The notes beneath the pieces are model-generated. The model saw nothing but the letters and a program-made list of their open reading frames with translations. It had not been told where the DNA came from and did no database searches. This document shows positions 22,991 through 33,989 of a stretch of DNA of 64,000 nucleotides, piece by piece. The translations under genes were made by a program, and so were the position numbers. The first letter of the stretch is position 1. Every line of letters begins with the position of its first letter. This stretch comes from Symbiodinium natans (taxonomy: Eukaryota; Sar; Dinophyceae; Suessiales; Symbiodiniaceae), in assembly GCA_905221605.1 (NCBI GenBank), contig CAJNDS010002268.1, forward strand, positions 629,232 through 693,231. Direction: 5' to 3'.

Positions 22991-24129
22991 TCATATGTGG
23001 TAGTGCAGGCAGCCAAGCACGACTCGGAATCGTCCGACCCTGCCGAGGCATGAGGTGTTGAAGGAGAAGCACTCATCGAGGCAGGAGTGCACCAGAGTGG
23101 ATTGGACTTGTACGGTCAATCTTGTTGCTCCAATTTGTATGCGACCGTGTATGTCTTGATTGTTCTGCAACACCTCATGCCGAATCCGCCGGAAGCAAGT
23201 CCAGTAGCCCATATGTGTTGTCGTCAAGCTGGAAGTCTGACAGTGATGTCGCCTTCCACACCGATCTGTCTCAGACCGAAGACACCCAAACTATTAACAA
23301 GAATGGGCCGTGAAGTCGGCAAAACCGCAACGCGGCAAGTTCATCTGAGTGGTGGAGCGTTGTTGAACGACTTCAGTCAGCGGTAGCGGTAGCGTCAAGA
23401 CACTCGGAGACAGTTTATTTTTGTGGGCGGGCGCGATGACACCATCCACAGTCCACAGTTCCTGCTGTGTTGATCTTCAAACATTGGCTTCAGCTCCGCG
23501 CAAGCCCAAGGAACTCGTATGTCTGAGAGTGGAGGAGCGGACCAACGAAGCGGAGACGATGAGCGGACCAACGAAGCGGAGACGATGTAGCGTGCGCCGG
23601 TCACGCCGGTAGTGCACTGTAAAGGATGATGAGTATTCGGTTTGGACTGGCTTGTGACTATGTGTGGCCACAGAAACCGAATGTGAGGAAATGGCTGGGG
23701 AGGGGGGGGGGGGGGGGGGCGTCGTTCTGCGTTTTCAGACCCGGCGGCCTACAGTTGTCCCCGCGAGAGGTGCGCAGCCAAGATGGTGATTAGGGTCAGG
23801 GGTTGGGGCTGAGGTGGTGCAAAAGAGTTCAGGCAAAAGACCGGGGCCATGGTTGTGCGCTAATCTCGCCTGCGCTTCAGTGTGCCATCGTGGAGTTGGA
23901 TGAGGTTGCACAGTTACTTTAGGCGATCTCAGTTAGCGGGCACTGTCGCACAGAAACAATACCAAACAAGCAACATCACACATCGCAACAAGAGACAACG
24001 ACAAACGACAGCCAAGAAGCGAAAACAGATCACAACGGACATGCCAACCACATCCACCAACCTCAGGTCCAGACCATACGTGCTAGAAGGTGGCAGGACT
24101 GTTCGGAAGCAGCCCAAGCAAGGCGGGAT
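22991..24129. other. No gene recognised
   Basis: Contains an exact 26 bp direct duplication (23535-23560 and 23561-23586) and a G-run at 23701-23719. Short open frames on both strands have no recognised domain. Confidence 0.4.
23535..23586. repeat. Exact 26 bp tandem duplication
   Basis: The 26 bases starting GAGCGGACCAACGAAGCGGA occur twice in a row without change. Confidence 0.9.
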
Positions 24130-24827
24130 CTGAACCCGCTTTTCGGAAGCGGCTGGAGGCAGCCCAGACAAAGTGAGACTTTTGGAACGGGTTGTCATGG
24201 TGGCCACACCGCGTGAGGGTGTGTCGCGAGGATGTGGCAGGAGACCAGCAGGTGAGATTTGGACTTGATTGTGTTGTGTGGCCACATAGCGCGAGGCAAT
24301 GGCTGGAGAGAGGTCAAGCATTGCAGCTCGACGGCCTTTCAAAGACTTCTCAAACGAACGCCGCACACACGCACACAACCTGGCCCCGGAGGAGGAGGAG
24401 GAGGAGGGGGAGGGGGAGGGGGAGGGGGAGGGGGGGGGGGGGGAGGAGGAGGAGGAGGAAGAGGAGTAGGAAGAGGAGGAGGAAGAGGAGGAGGAAGAGG
24501 AGAAGAGGAGGAGCGGGAGGAGGTGCTGCAGCTGCAATTGCTGCACAAGAATCACAACTGCACTGCGCTACGTGCTGGCTCGAGCCAGGTGCTTGTGGCA
24601 AACAATTGTCCTGCACAACAACCGACATGCCCGCTGGAACAGCATGAGCCCTTCCTGACATGATCACTGCACTGCATGGGCAAGCACAAAACCCTTGAAC
24701 AGAAGGTTTGAAATGATCCCAAAACCGCCCGAGCATCATGAGCTTGAACTGCTTGCAACACTGCTGCCGGCAGCCCAAACAAGGTGAGATTTGAACTTGG
24801 TTGCTCTGTGGTTGTGCCCACCAATAT
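24130..24827. repeat. Diverged half-units upstream of the 322 bp array
   Basis: GGTGAGATTTGGACTTG, AGCCCAAGCAAGGCGGG and GGCCACATAGCGCGAG words match parts of the 322 bp unit downstream but with many changes. A purine tract (24387-24525) interrupts them. This looks like an older edge of the same array. Confidence 0.55.
24387..24525. repeat. GGA/GA purine tract
   Basis: About 140 bases of G and A only on +, made of GGA, GGGGGA and GAGGAA words. The poly-Gly, poly-Arg and poly-Pro open frames across it are compositional. Confidence 0.9.
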
Positions 24828-27034
24828 GCAACGCTACTGGTAGCGTGTGCCACCTCCGCAAAACATCCCGACGCAAAATGTGATGCGCGCCAGTTGGAGC
24901 GTTGCGTGCTCCGCAGGCAGGCGCCCTGGCCCTTTGTTTCGCCAGCCCCAACAATGTCGTGGGGAGGCAGCCCAAGCAAAGTGAGATTCAGATTTGGAAT
25001 GATTTGGACTTGCTTGTTTTGTGTGGCTATGAAAGCGAGGAGTGTGTCTGTGGCTACATAGCACGAGTAAGTTACTGGAGACAAGGTGGGATTTGGATTT
25101 GGTTGTTTTTGCGTGTTTTGTTAGCACAAGTTGTTGTGCTCACCAATATGCAACGCTACTGGTAGCGTGTGCCACCTCCGCAAAACAACCCGACGCAAAA
25201 TGTGATGCGCGCCAGTTGGAGCGTTGCGTGCTCCGCAGGCAGGCGCCCTGGCCCTTTGTTTCGCCAGCCCCAACAATGTCGTGGGGAGGCAGCCCAAGCA
25301 AAGAGAGATTCAGATTTGGAATGGTTTGGACTTGCTTGTTTTGTGTGGCTATTAAAGTGAGGAGTGTGTCTGTGGCTACGAGTAAGTTGCTGGAGACAAG
25401 GTGGGATTTGGATTTGGTTGTTTTTGCCTGTTTTGTTAGCACAAGTTGTTGTGCTCACCAATAAGCAACGCTACTGGTAGCGTGTGCCACCTCCGCAAAA
25501 CATCCCGACGCAAAATGTGATGCGCGCCAGTTGGAGCGTTGCGTGCTCCGCAGGCAGGCGCCCTGGCCCTTTGTTTCGCCAGCCCCAAACATGTCGTGGG
25601 GAGGCAGCGCAAGCAAAGTGAGATTCAGATTTGGAATGATTTGGACTTGCTTGTTTTGTGTGGCTATGAAAGCGAGGAGTGTGTCTGTGGCTACATAGCA
25701 CGAGTAAGTTACTGGAGACAAGGTGGGATTTGGATTTGGTTGTTTTTGCCTGTTTTGTTGGCACAAGTTGTTGTGCTCACCAATACGCAACGCTACTGAT
25801 AGCGTGTGCCACGTCCGCAAAACATCCCGACGCAAAATGTGATGCGGGCCAGTTGGAGCGTTGCGTGCTCCGCAGGCAGGCGCCCTGGCCCTTTGTTTCG
25901 CCAGCCCCAAAAATGTCGTGGGGAGGCAGCCCAAGCAAAGTGAGATTCAGATTTGGAATGATTTGGACTTGCTTGTTTTGTGTGGCTATGAAAGCGAGGA
26001 GTGTGTCTGTGGCTACATAGCACGAGTAAGTTACTGGAGACAAGGTGGGATTTGGATTTGGTTGTTCTTGCGTGTTTTGTTTGCACAAGTTGTTGTGCCC
26101 ACCAATACGCAACGCTATTGTTCGCGTGTGCCACCTCCGCAAAGCAACCCGACGCAAAATGTGATGCGGGCCAGTTGGAGCGTTGCGTGCTCCGCAGGCA
26201 GGCGCCCTGGCCCTTTGTTTCGCCAGCCCCAAAAATGTCGTGGGGAGGCAGCCCAAGCAAAGTGAGATTCAGATTTGGAATGATTTGGACTTGCTTGTTT
26301 TGTGTGGCTATGAAAGCGAGGAGTGTGTCTGTGGCTACATAGCACGAGTAAGTTACTGGAGACAAGGTGGGCTTTGGATTTGGCTGTTTTTGCCTGTTTT
26401 GTTGGCACAAGTTGTTGTGCTCACCAATAAGCAACGCTACTGTTAGCGTGTGCCACGTCCGCAAAGCAACCCGACGCAACAAGTGATGCGGGCCAGTCGG
26501 AGCGTTGCGTGCTCCGCAGGCAGGCGCCCTGGCCCTTTGTTTCGCCAGCCCCAAAAATGTCGTGGGGAGGCAGCCCAAGCAAAGTGAGATTCAGATTTGG
26601 AATGATTTGGACTTGCTTGTTTTGTGTGGCTATGAAAGCGAGGAGTGTCTGTGGCTACATAGCACGAGTAAGTTACTGGAGACAAGGTGGGCTTTGGATT
26701 TGGTTGTTTTTGCCTGTTTTGTTGGCACAAGTTGTTGTGCTCACCAATACGCAACGCTACTGATAGCGTGTGCCACGTCCGCAAAACAACCCGACGCAAA
26801 AAGTGATGCGGGCCAGTTGGAGCGTTGCGTGCTCCGCAGGCAGGCGCCCTGGCCCTTTGTTTCGCCAGCCCCAAAAATGTCGTGGGGAGGCAGCCCAAGC
26901 AAAGTGAGATTCAGATTTGGAATGATTTGGACTTGCTTGTTTTGTGTGGCTATGAAAGCGAGGAGTGTGTCTGTGGCTACATAGCACGAGTAAGTTACTG
27001 GAGACAAGGTGGGATTTGGATTTGGTTGTTTTTT
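24828..27034. repeat. 322 bp tandem array, seven copies
   Basis: Units start with GCAACGCTACTG at 24828, 25150, 25465, 25787, 26109, 26431 and 26751, giving periods of 322, 315, 322, 322, 322 and 320, and the last is cut off at 27034. Each contains GCCCTGGCCCTTTGTTTCGC, GTCGTGGGGAGGCAGC, GATTTGGACTTGCTTG and GTTGTTGTGCTCACCAATA. The copies differ by few bases, so the array is young. The unit is open in several frames on both strands, but 322 is not a multiple of three and each copy moves to another frame. Confidence 0.95.
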
Positions 27035-27496
27035 TGAGGCCACCACTGTACACCACCAAACGAAAGAACCGAAATGTGAATATGCAGACTATTTGGGGCG
27101 TTGTGTGGTCACCAGAAACAAGTGCTTGCATCGTTTTACTTTGGCCCTTGCTCGCGTCAAACAGCCGCACCCGTTCGCAGAACACCACGCGCAACTACAG
27201 GTGCGGTTGGATGCGTGTCGATGTTCGGTTTTGCGCATCGCACCTGCCTGCTGCAGCAGTCTGTCTGAGTCGTGCTTGGGCCCATGAAGCACGCCCAGCG
27301 CTCAGGTACAAGTGCACTTTCCGGAAAGCCTGGGTGGATGCCAGCGATGCCGAGGCGCAAGGAATGGAAAAGGATTGGTTTCGCTCCCCTTTGTCTACGA
27401 CTCTGTGAACACATGTGAACAAAGAAAGGCTCCTCTCTCCCTCTATCTCTTCTCTCTCCCCCTTTCTCTCCCCCCCTCTCTCTCCCTCTCTCTCCC

Positions 27497-27532
<36 letters not shown>

Positions 27533-28260
27533 CTTCTTTGTACCCTTTGTCACCAGGATGGGCAGCTGACGGAGGCCTTCGCCGCGCTGGCGGCGAAGCT
27601 TCGAGCAGTCGGAAAGAGCAGCGTCAAAGAGCGAAGAGCTCAAGGCGAGCTGTCATGCGAGCGCATCATGTTCGCGTGCTTTGTTGGGGCCGGGGGGGGT
27701 TTTGTTTGCGGCGTTCCTGCAGCGCCCTGGCAGCGGAGCCCCAGTGTGCGCAGTGCAAGCTCAGAAAACGCCTGCCGCCTGGAGCCTCAGAGGGCCGCAC
27801 AGAGGGCCCCAGAGGAAAGGTCTCCTCCAGAGGCAATCCAGGCTGCTGAATTCACATTCTGAAAGAAGAAGCAACGTATCCCCCCCCATTAAACCTCTTA
27901 TTCCAATCTCTTTGGCTCTCTTTTTCTTTTTTGACCGGCAAACTTGCTTTCTGATCCCTGATGTCTTCGCCGAGGGTTGTGCAGGCCACCGCTGTGACCG
28001 CATGGAACCTATGCAATCGATGTTTTGTTCGCAACGCCACGCGCAGCTGAAGTGGCCAAAGTGAATAAGAATGGAAGCTTTACTGGTGGGCGAATTGACT
28101 CAGTCCCTTCGAATCTGCTGCAGTCGCGAATCACGCATGCCCAGGTGAAGACATGTTCGCGGAACATTTTGTTGGTCAAAGCTTTCGGGGATGGAAGGGA
28201 TTGAGGCATCACTTCTTGTGAGCCTTGCCCGGTCAGCCAGCTCTGGATCCAAACACGAAA
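27035..28260. other. No gene recognised; CT microsatellite inside
   Basis: A CT/CCCTCTCT microsatellite fills 27431-27535. Just after it, 27590-27660 has an Arg/Ala-rich open frame without a recognised domain. Confidence 0.4.
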
Positions 28261-28350
28261 TGACTATCAGTGACTATCAGTGACTATCAGTGACTATCAG
28301 TGACTATCAGTGACTATCAGTGACTATCAGTGACTATCAGTGACTATCAA
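28261..28350. repeat. Perfect 10 bp tandem array, nine copies
   Basis: TGACTATCAG is repeated nine times without change except the last base (CAA). There are no spacers and no associated genes, so it is not a CRISPR array. Confidence 0.97.
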
Positions 28351-28522
28351 ATTCTGACAGCACGTGAGCGCGAACGGGCTGGTCGAGCTTAGGAAAAGTA
28401 CTTTCATGAACAGGACACATGCATCAAGCTGTGCTACCTGCTGCTTGCTTTGTTTTCTGGCAGCTCCTAGTTCATCTGCCACTTTCTCATCACCAACCCC
28501 TCGCAATCACCTTCAGGCAACT

Positions 28523-28680
28523 TTACGCAGGATGGAAGGCGGGCGACGTGCTGCTCAATGGCTTGCTGGTCAAGAACGCAAGAAGTGACAAAAAGGTGGC
28601 AAGCGCGAAGCATGCTTTAGGCCGTCAGCAATTGCAGGATGCAGATCAAGTTGCCGGCAGGTACCAGTTTGGTTCACTCC
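28523..28680 (+). CDS. Possible exon of unknown protein
   Basis: After an AG following CACCTTC the frame reads LYAGWKAGDVLLNGLLVKNA and then KHALGRQQLQDADQVAG. The composition is protein-like but the family is not recognised. It may belong to the gene that begins at 28778 or to an upstream one. Confidence 0.3.
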
Positions 28681-28777
28681 GCTTTGACTATTCATCATGT
28701 GATATATGTCAGCTCAAGTCCAAACATGACTGGTTTGGTTTGTCCAGTACAGTTCAGGCTTTTCATATCCCCTCTCC

Positions 28778-29040
28778 ATGAAGCAGCTGCTGCTGCTCCT
28801 CGGGCTGCCTGCGCAGCCTGTGCACGCGGCGCAGATATCGGCAGAAGTCACCCACACAGGACATGTGGATGCCCGCTGGATGCGGTCACAGGCCTCGGAT
28901 TTCCACAACTGAAGGAGCCTGTCCCGGACATGTACAACAACATATCGTAGTATCGTACACATCAGTACACAGATATATAAGCTTTCTGCCTATTGCAGGC
29001 TTCGATGCGAGAGGAGGACCAGTGGCGGCCAAGTGCGCAG
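28778..29040 (+). CDS. N-terminal exons of a putative secreted protein
   Basis: The ATG at 28778 starts MKQLLLLLGLPAQPVHAAQ, a clear signal peptide with an Ala-x-Ala-like cleavage region near residue 17, followed by ISAEVTHTGHVDARWM. The exon ends with CAG at 28891 before a GC donor. A 107-base GC-AG intron leads to a second exon at 28999-29040 (ASMREEDQWRPSAQ), which again ends CAG before GT. Both exons keep phase 0. Later exons were not located with confidence. The protein would enter the secretory route; its function is unknown. Confidence 0.45.
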
Positions 29041-29896
29041 GTGCCTGGTGCATCTTCGGATTTACGGGTCTTCAGTTGTACATGCACCGCAATGCATTGC
29101 CAAAGGCGGCGTTCCCAAGACCCTCCGGATATGCCTCATATGCCTCTCAGCTCGAAGTGGTTTTTATAGGGGTGTCCACATGGCGAGTTGCCTGAGCTGA
29201 TTTGGGCTGCTTGAGCTGCCTGAGCTGCAGGGCCCGAGCTGGAGCTCGGGCTGGGGAAGCGCAGCGGCAAGCGGGCAGAGACACCACTCCTGGGGCTTCC
29301 CAACGCAGGCAGCGTGGGACCAGGCCCCGACATGTTGCGGCAAAAGGATTGCGGAATGGATAAAGCTGAAAGAGGTGATTTGTTTTTTGGGATTGGGGTT
29401 TTTCTGCCTCGAACTTGAGCTGGTTCTGCACTCATTTCCCAACAACCATTCAGAGAGTTTGCGAGAGAGTTCTTCTCTCTCGCTCTCTCTCATGTTCCAA
29501 AACCGCTGTCCCTCAACCGCAGAGTACTGTTGCAGAGGCAGCTCCTTCTGCAGCTGCTGCGGCAGCTGCAGTTCCTTCGGGCCTTTCGGGCCCGAGCCCG
29601 GCGGTCCGGGCGTCCCCGGCGTCCCCGGCGTCCTCGGTGTCCTTGGCTCCGAGTGCCCGAGGGCCCGGAGGGCCCGGGCCGAGCAATATCCAGGAGAGGG
29701 GAAGAGAGCGTTTCCTCGAGAGAACGTTCTAAGGGTCATCCAAGCTGGTGGCTCAGCTGCCTGTAGTTTGCTGCGACAATCAGGAATATCAGGAATCAGG
29801 AGTGCACATGTCTGTGCACCAATGGTGACTCAAGCTCTACGGACCTGTCCGATCCCTCAAGCTGAAAGGCTCAAACCTCTTCTCAAACATCTTGCG

Positions 29897-30292
29897 AATG
29901 GCTTCGAAGTTGTGGCTTCGGAGTTGGCTTGTGCAGGAGGCCGAGGCGGAAACGAAGAAGTTCTTCGAGCACCTTGCAGACCAGCGCAGTAGGTCTTTGT
30001 AGGTCTCACACCGGGGCAATACGTACGTCAAGCAGCAGTTTGCCTTCAAGAGCCACCCGAGGATCGAAGCGATGGCTGCCCAGCTTGAAAGAAGCCAACA
30101 TAAAGAGAAGAGCACTGAGAAGAGAAGAAGCAAACAGAGTAAGAGCAACTTGCGACAATGAATCCCTTTGAGGTGGCCCGCGAGACCGGCCTCCCGGTGA
30201 ACAGCAGCGAGGCCGCTCAGGAGGAGGCCGAGAAGAAGGCCGAGGCCAAAGACGCGGAGGAGGATGAGGAGGCGACGTTGAATGCACTGTGA
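29897..30292 (+). CDS. Exons of a charged, coiled-coil-like protein
   Basis: Three exon-like blocks. The first, 29897-29989, encodes SWLVQEAEAETKKFFEHLAD. The second, from about 30013, encodes GNTYVKQQFAFKSHPRIEAM and AAQLERSQHKEKS. The third, 30158-30292, encodes MNPFEVARETGLPVNSSEAA and a Glu/Ala/Lys-rich tail to a TGA at 30290-30292. The acidic, heptad-like C-terminus suggests a coiled coil. The blocks are in different frames and the intervening introns are short and not exactly delimited. Another exon-like block near 30640-30730 (GGTFYYYRRSQQLQKDLEKL) may belong to the same or the next gene. The family is not recognised. Confidence 0.4.
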
Positions 30293-31176
30293 CCCCTTTC
30301 GATTCTGCTTTCAGTGTGTTGCCTTTCTTGCATAATTTTGCTTAAGCAATCTCTGTGCAGAATTCTAGAATTCTTGAGCAGGCTTTTTTTTTTACGCTGA
30401 GCCTTGGTGCGCTGCTTTTTTCTGCCTTTTGCTGCATTGGTGGAGGCAGAGCGATTTGATGCCTTGCGCCCTGGATCACCCTGGCCGCATTCCAGACATG
30501 TCTGCACAAGTGTAAGCACCCATGATCCATCGCGATTCCCCAGGTATGCGGGCATGGTCTTGGTAGTCCTGCTGGCAGCACCTCGGCTAAAGCCTGGCCA
30601 TAGGAAGGAAAATTGTGGCCGGCCTCGAGTTTCCGAGGCCGGCGGGACTTTCTACTACTACCGACGTTCACAGCAACTCCAAAAAGACTTGGAGAAGCTG
30701 AAGCTCGGAGAGGCCATGCGTACGACTCGGTACGACTGCTGCATGCCCCAATCCTTTCTCATCCTTTCGTCCAATAATTTTTGGTGCTTTTGTTTGCTCT
30801 TGTTTGCTCTTGTTTGCTCTCATCTGTTGAAATACGTTCTCATATGGACTTCCTCAGAGGCACCGGCCATCCCAGCATCCGCACCGGAAGCGACGGCGGC
30901 TCCTGGGAGCTGACGGGAGCATATCGGCTTGGATGCAGAAGGTCAAGCAGAGTCAAAGTGAGAAAAAATGGTTCCAGTCCTCGCTGTGTTCCCGACTCCT
31001 GCTCATACCTTGCAGGGCACGCGAGTTGTGTTTGGGCCGGGGTGACAAGGCTCCTCAGGCCCTAAGGATTGAGATTGAGACGACACTGAGAGAGCAACCT
31101 GCGCCGCTGCCTTGGCTTCAGATCCTCCAGCCACGCTTTCGGCCTGCGGCTGGGATCTTACAGACTTCGGATGGCA

Positions 31177-31213
31177 GATGTGGGAGATGTGGGAGATGTG
31201 GGAGATGTGGGAG
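31177..31213. repeat. AGATGTGGG short tandem repeat
   Basis: Four to five copies of GAGATGTGG in a row, followed by GAGAGTGGT-like variants. Confidence 0.8.
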
Positions 31214-31280
31214 AGCGGTGAGAGTGGTGAGAGTGGGAGTTGCTGCTGGTCAAGTGGGAGTTGGGTTGTCTCAGGTGGCC

Positions 31281-33547
31281 ATGGGCAAGAAGCGGAAAGA
31301 CAGCGACAGCGACGATAAGAAGAAGAAGAAAAAGAAAGACAAGGATCCAGCTGGGGTCGTTCCTTTCGCTCGTCACCTGCATGAATGTCAGGAAAAGAAG
31401 AAAAAGGATAAGAAAAAGAAGGACAAGAAAAAGAAGAAGGCAGCCTGGCATGCGGTCGACTGCTTGTAATATGTGATCCACAGCCGGCAGGCAAAGAAAG
31501 AGTCGAGCAGCAGCGACAGCAGCAGTGAGGAGGAGGAGACCCAGAGCCTTGGTCTGCAAGATGTGAACGTGACACAACGTGCATGTCGAAAGAAAGTCGG
31601 TTGTTTTCGTGCCTGTGCTGCCTTTACCATTTTTCATCTCGTAGAATCTGAGTCGCGTTCGCCTCGCTTGTTGCTGCACACTTGGGCCGAGGACGGCAAA
31701 AGACGGTCAGGCACGCCATCCTTCAAATGCAGGTGTTCTGGGCCAATCGGAGTTCATTGGTCAGGCAGAGCTTGCCGCCACGTCCAAGGAGTCAAAGGCG
31801 CTTTTCCTTCCCGTTCGCTGTGATTTTCTGAACAGCTGGTCAGTGGGCAGGTGCCCGAATTTGAGCCTCCTCCTGTCAACCTAGATGCGCTGCCGCCTGT
31901 GGAGGCAGAGTCCATGTGTGGCTAAGGTGGCAGCATGATCGGCATCAGTTCATTTCGGATCTCAGCATTGCTATGAAAAACGAACGGCAATTTACACTCC
32001 AGCATGTAGACTCACAAGTTCGGCTGCTGAGAAAGGATGTGTTGCATTAATTGCATTAATTGCATTAATTGCATCCGTGCATCCTAGGCATCTGTGCTAG
32101 CTGCCAGTCGCCGCACGTCACATCCCTGGTAGGAAGGCATCTTGCGGTTCGAGTTCACACCGGAGGAAGAGGTGCCTTAGTGGGGCATGGTTTTTTCCTG
32201 CTACTCATTCTCACTTTTCCTCACCTTTCACTTCAGGGACCACTGGGCCTTCGATTCTCCGGCGGATCTCCGCCGATGATCTTGTCTGCTGGAGCCTGGA
32301 TGGGGTTGGACTTGGCTCGCCAAAACAACATTCTCACACCCACGGCCATTCTCAGGTGGCCCCTGACTCCTTCGCCAGCAAGAAGGGAGTCCCCGTGAAC
32401 CATGAGGCCTTCTTCGGCCTCTTCTGCCATTCTCGAGCGGATCCGAAGTGAAGTCGGAAAGAGAGGTCCATGCTCTCAACGGGCTGGCGCTGGTCCAGCA
32501 GAACCAGCAGCGGGCGGGGGACCGCCCCAAAACTGTAGAGTCTAGTGTAGTGCGCTCCTGCCACACCCTGCCTCCAGCCACAAGAGCCACTGGAGGTGAT
32601 GCACTTCCTGAAGAGCCGGCCATTGGTGCTGGATGTGCGGCCTCTAGGCCAAGAAAACCCGTGCACAAGAGTGAGGGACGGAGTTGGACAGATGAGGGCA
32701 GATCAAAGGCAGAGAGGCAGTGACAGTGGCCATTTTACCTCAAACCGGGAGCCCCGGCTTGAGCCGCCTGGATAGTCGATTTGGTGTGCGAGGTCAGAAT
32801 GCCGAAGTATGCGGAACGGGTGCGTTGCTGTAGCAGTATAGGGGGTTGCTTGAGGATGAGCGCGGCCAGGTGTTCCCAAGCCGATTCCCCCCCCGAATAT
32901 TCTCATTGTTTTTGGGGGGGCATTTCGATTTTGAGGCGGTGGGGAGTGGCAGCTGGGGGACCTCGTTTTGCACCACGGATAGCTTTTTGTCCAAACCATG
33001 CAAACATAGCAAACATGCAAACGAAGCCTTGAAAAACTGGTTGAATCGGTTCGTACGCTGTCGGTTCGCTTCCTGGTTGACGGTGCGGTGCATTGGCTGT
33101 CCTGCTTGGTGCACTTCACCGGCCAGGCTGGAAACCTGCGGAGAAGATGAAGGAGCTAAAGCGCAAGCAGCAGCAGGAAGAGGTCATGGCCTGTGCGTGC
33201 TGAAGCCCGCGCGCCGCGTCCGACATTTTATGTTCATCGCCACCTACGCTACCCATTCCATCGCCGAGCGAGGCAGAGCAAAAGGCAAAGATGGCCGTTG
33301 AGAAGAAACGCCGTGAGCAGGCCCATTTGGGAAGTTTGGGGCATAGATGGGCAGAGCATGCAGCGTACAGGGCCGAATGTGGAACATTCCAAAGCTGTGC
33401 AATGTTGAGAATTTGCAACGTTGTGCTGGTATGGTCGGTGCCGCTGCATCTTCCGGGCTCGGTAGAATTGGTAGACATGATATGGAGGCTTCCAGCGTTT
33501 GGGGCTCAGACCTGCGCAAAGCACTCACTCAAGGGCTGAGCCTCTGA
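31281..33547 (+). CDS. Lys/Ser-rich multi-exon protein (candidate)
   Basis: Starts at ATG 31281 with MGKKRKDSDSDD and a long Lys run, then a Ser/Glu block RQAKKESSSSDSSSEEEE (31482-31545). Further exon-like pieces on the same strand are LVSGQVPEFEPPPVNLDALP (31836-31925), a block after the AG at 32235-32236 with ISADDLVCWSLDGVGLG and HSHTHGHSQVAPDSF, and EVMHFLKSRPLVLDVRPLG (about 32600). Near 33140 is KPAEKMKELKRKQQQEEVM, near 33262 is EAEQKAKMAVEKKRREQAH, and a last block (GRHDMEASSVWGSDLRKALT) ends near 33547. The Lys/Ser/Glu repeats resemble disordered nuclear or RNA-processing proteins, but no domain is identified. One gene or several cannot be decided without transcripts. Confidence 0.35.
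32042..32073. repeat. TTAATTGCA short tandem repeat
   Basis: Four copies of the 10-base word TTAATTGCAT in a row. Confidence 0.8.
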
Positions 33548-33717
33548 TACACGTGGGATCATCTGGGCCCGGCCCTTGTGAGCCTTCTGTTGGGCATTGA
33601 TGGCTCCAAGGACACGGCGATGGACGGCAGTGCTCGCAGGCCTCCCGCCGGGCCCTTATACGCCGACAGGTTCCCACACCTTCCTGCTGACATACATGGG
33701 CCTCGGCTGAAGTCCAA

Positions 33718-33770
33718 TGCTGTGCAACGCTGTGCAACACTGTGCAATGCTGTGCATCGTTGTGCATCTC
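33718..33770. repeat. TGTGCAACGC decamer repeat
   Basis: Five imperfect copies of CTGTGCAACG/CTGTGCAATG/TTGTGCATCG in a row. Confidence 0.75.
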
Positions 33771-33989
33771 GCTCAGGGAGAGTATAGATGCTGCAGAGCC
33801 CAGGAAGTTCGGTCGAGAATGTTCAAAGAAAAACGGTTTTACTTCCTAGGCCCTAGGCCAGTCAAGCTCAACATGCCAACAGCAAGGTAACCGCACACAA
33901 TTGCCCATGGCCAAGACTCCGAGGCATCGAGATCCCAAACCTTAGATTCTCTCTTACATTACTCACATTTGTGTGACATTCGTTAAAAC

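Noticed and set aside
24339-24548. Poly-Pro and poly-Gly ORFs
   Set aside because: Compositional product of the GGA purine tract.
28261-28350. CRISPR-like regular repeat
   Set aside because: Repeats are 10 bp without spacers, there are no cas genes, and the context is eukaryotic.
29597-29660. Collagen-like PGVPGVPGVLG in one + frame
   Set aside because: Only a few Gly-x-y units. Another frame is at least as protein-like, and the stretch is a simple GCGTCCCCG repeat.
33458-33500. tRNA-like words (GAATTGGTAGACATGATA) resembling a D-arm
   Set aside because: No matching acceptor stem, anticodon stem or T-arm could be placed, and the stretch reads as coding in one frame.
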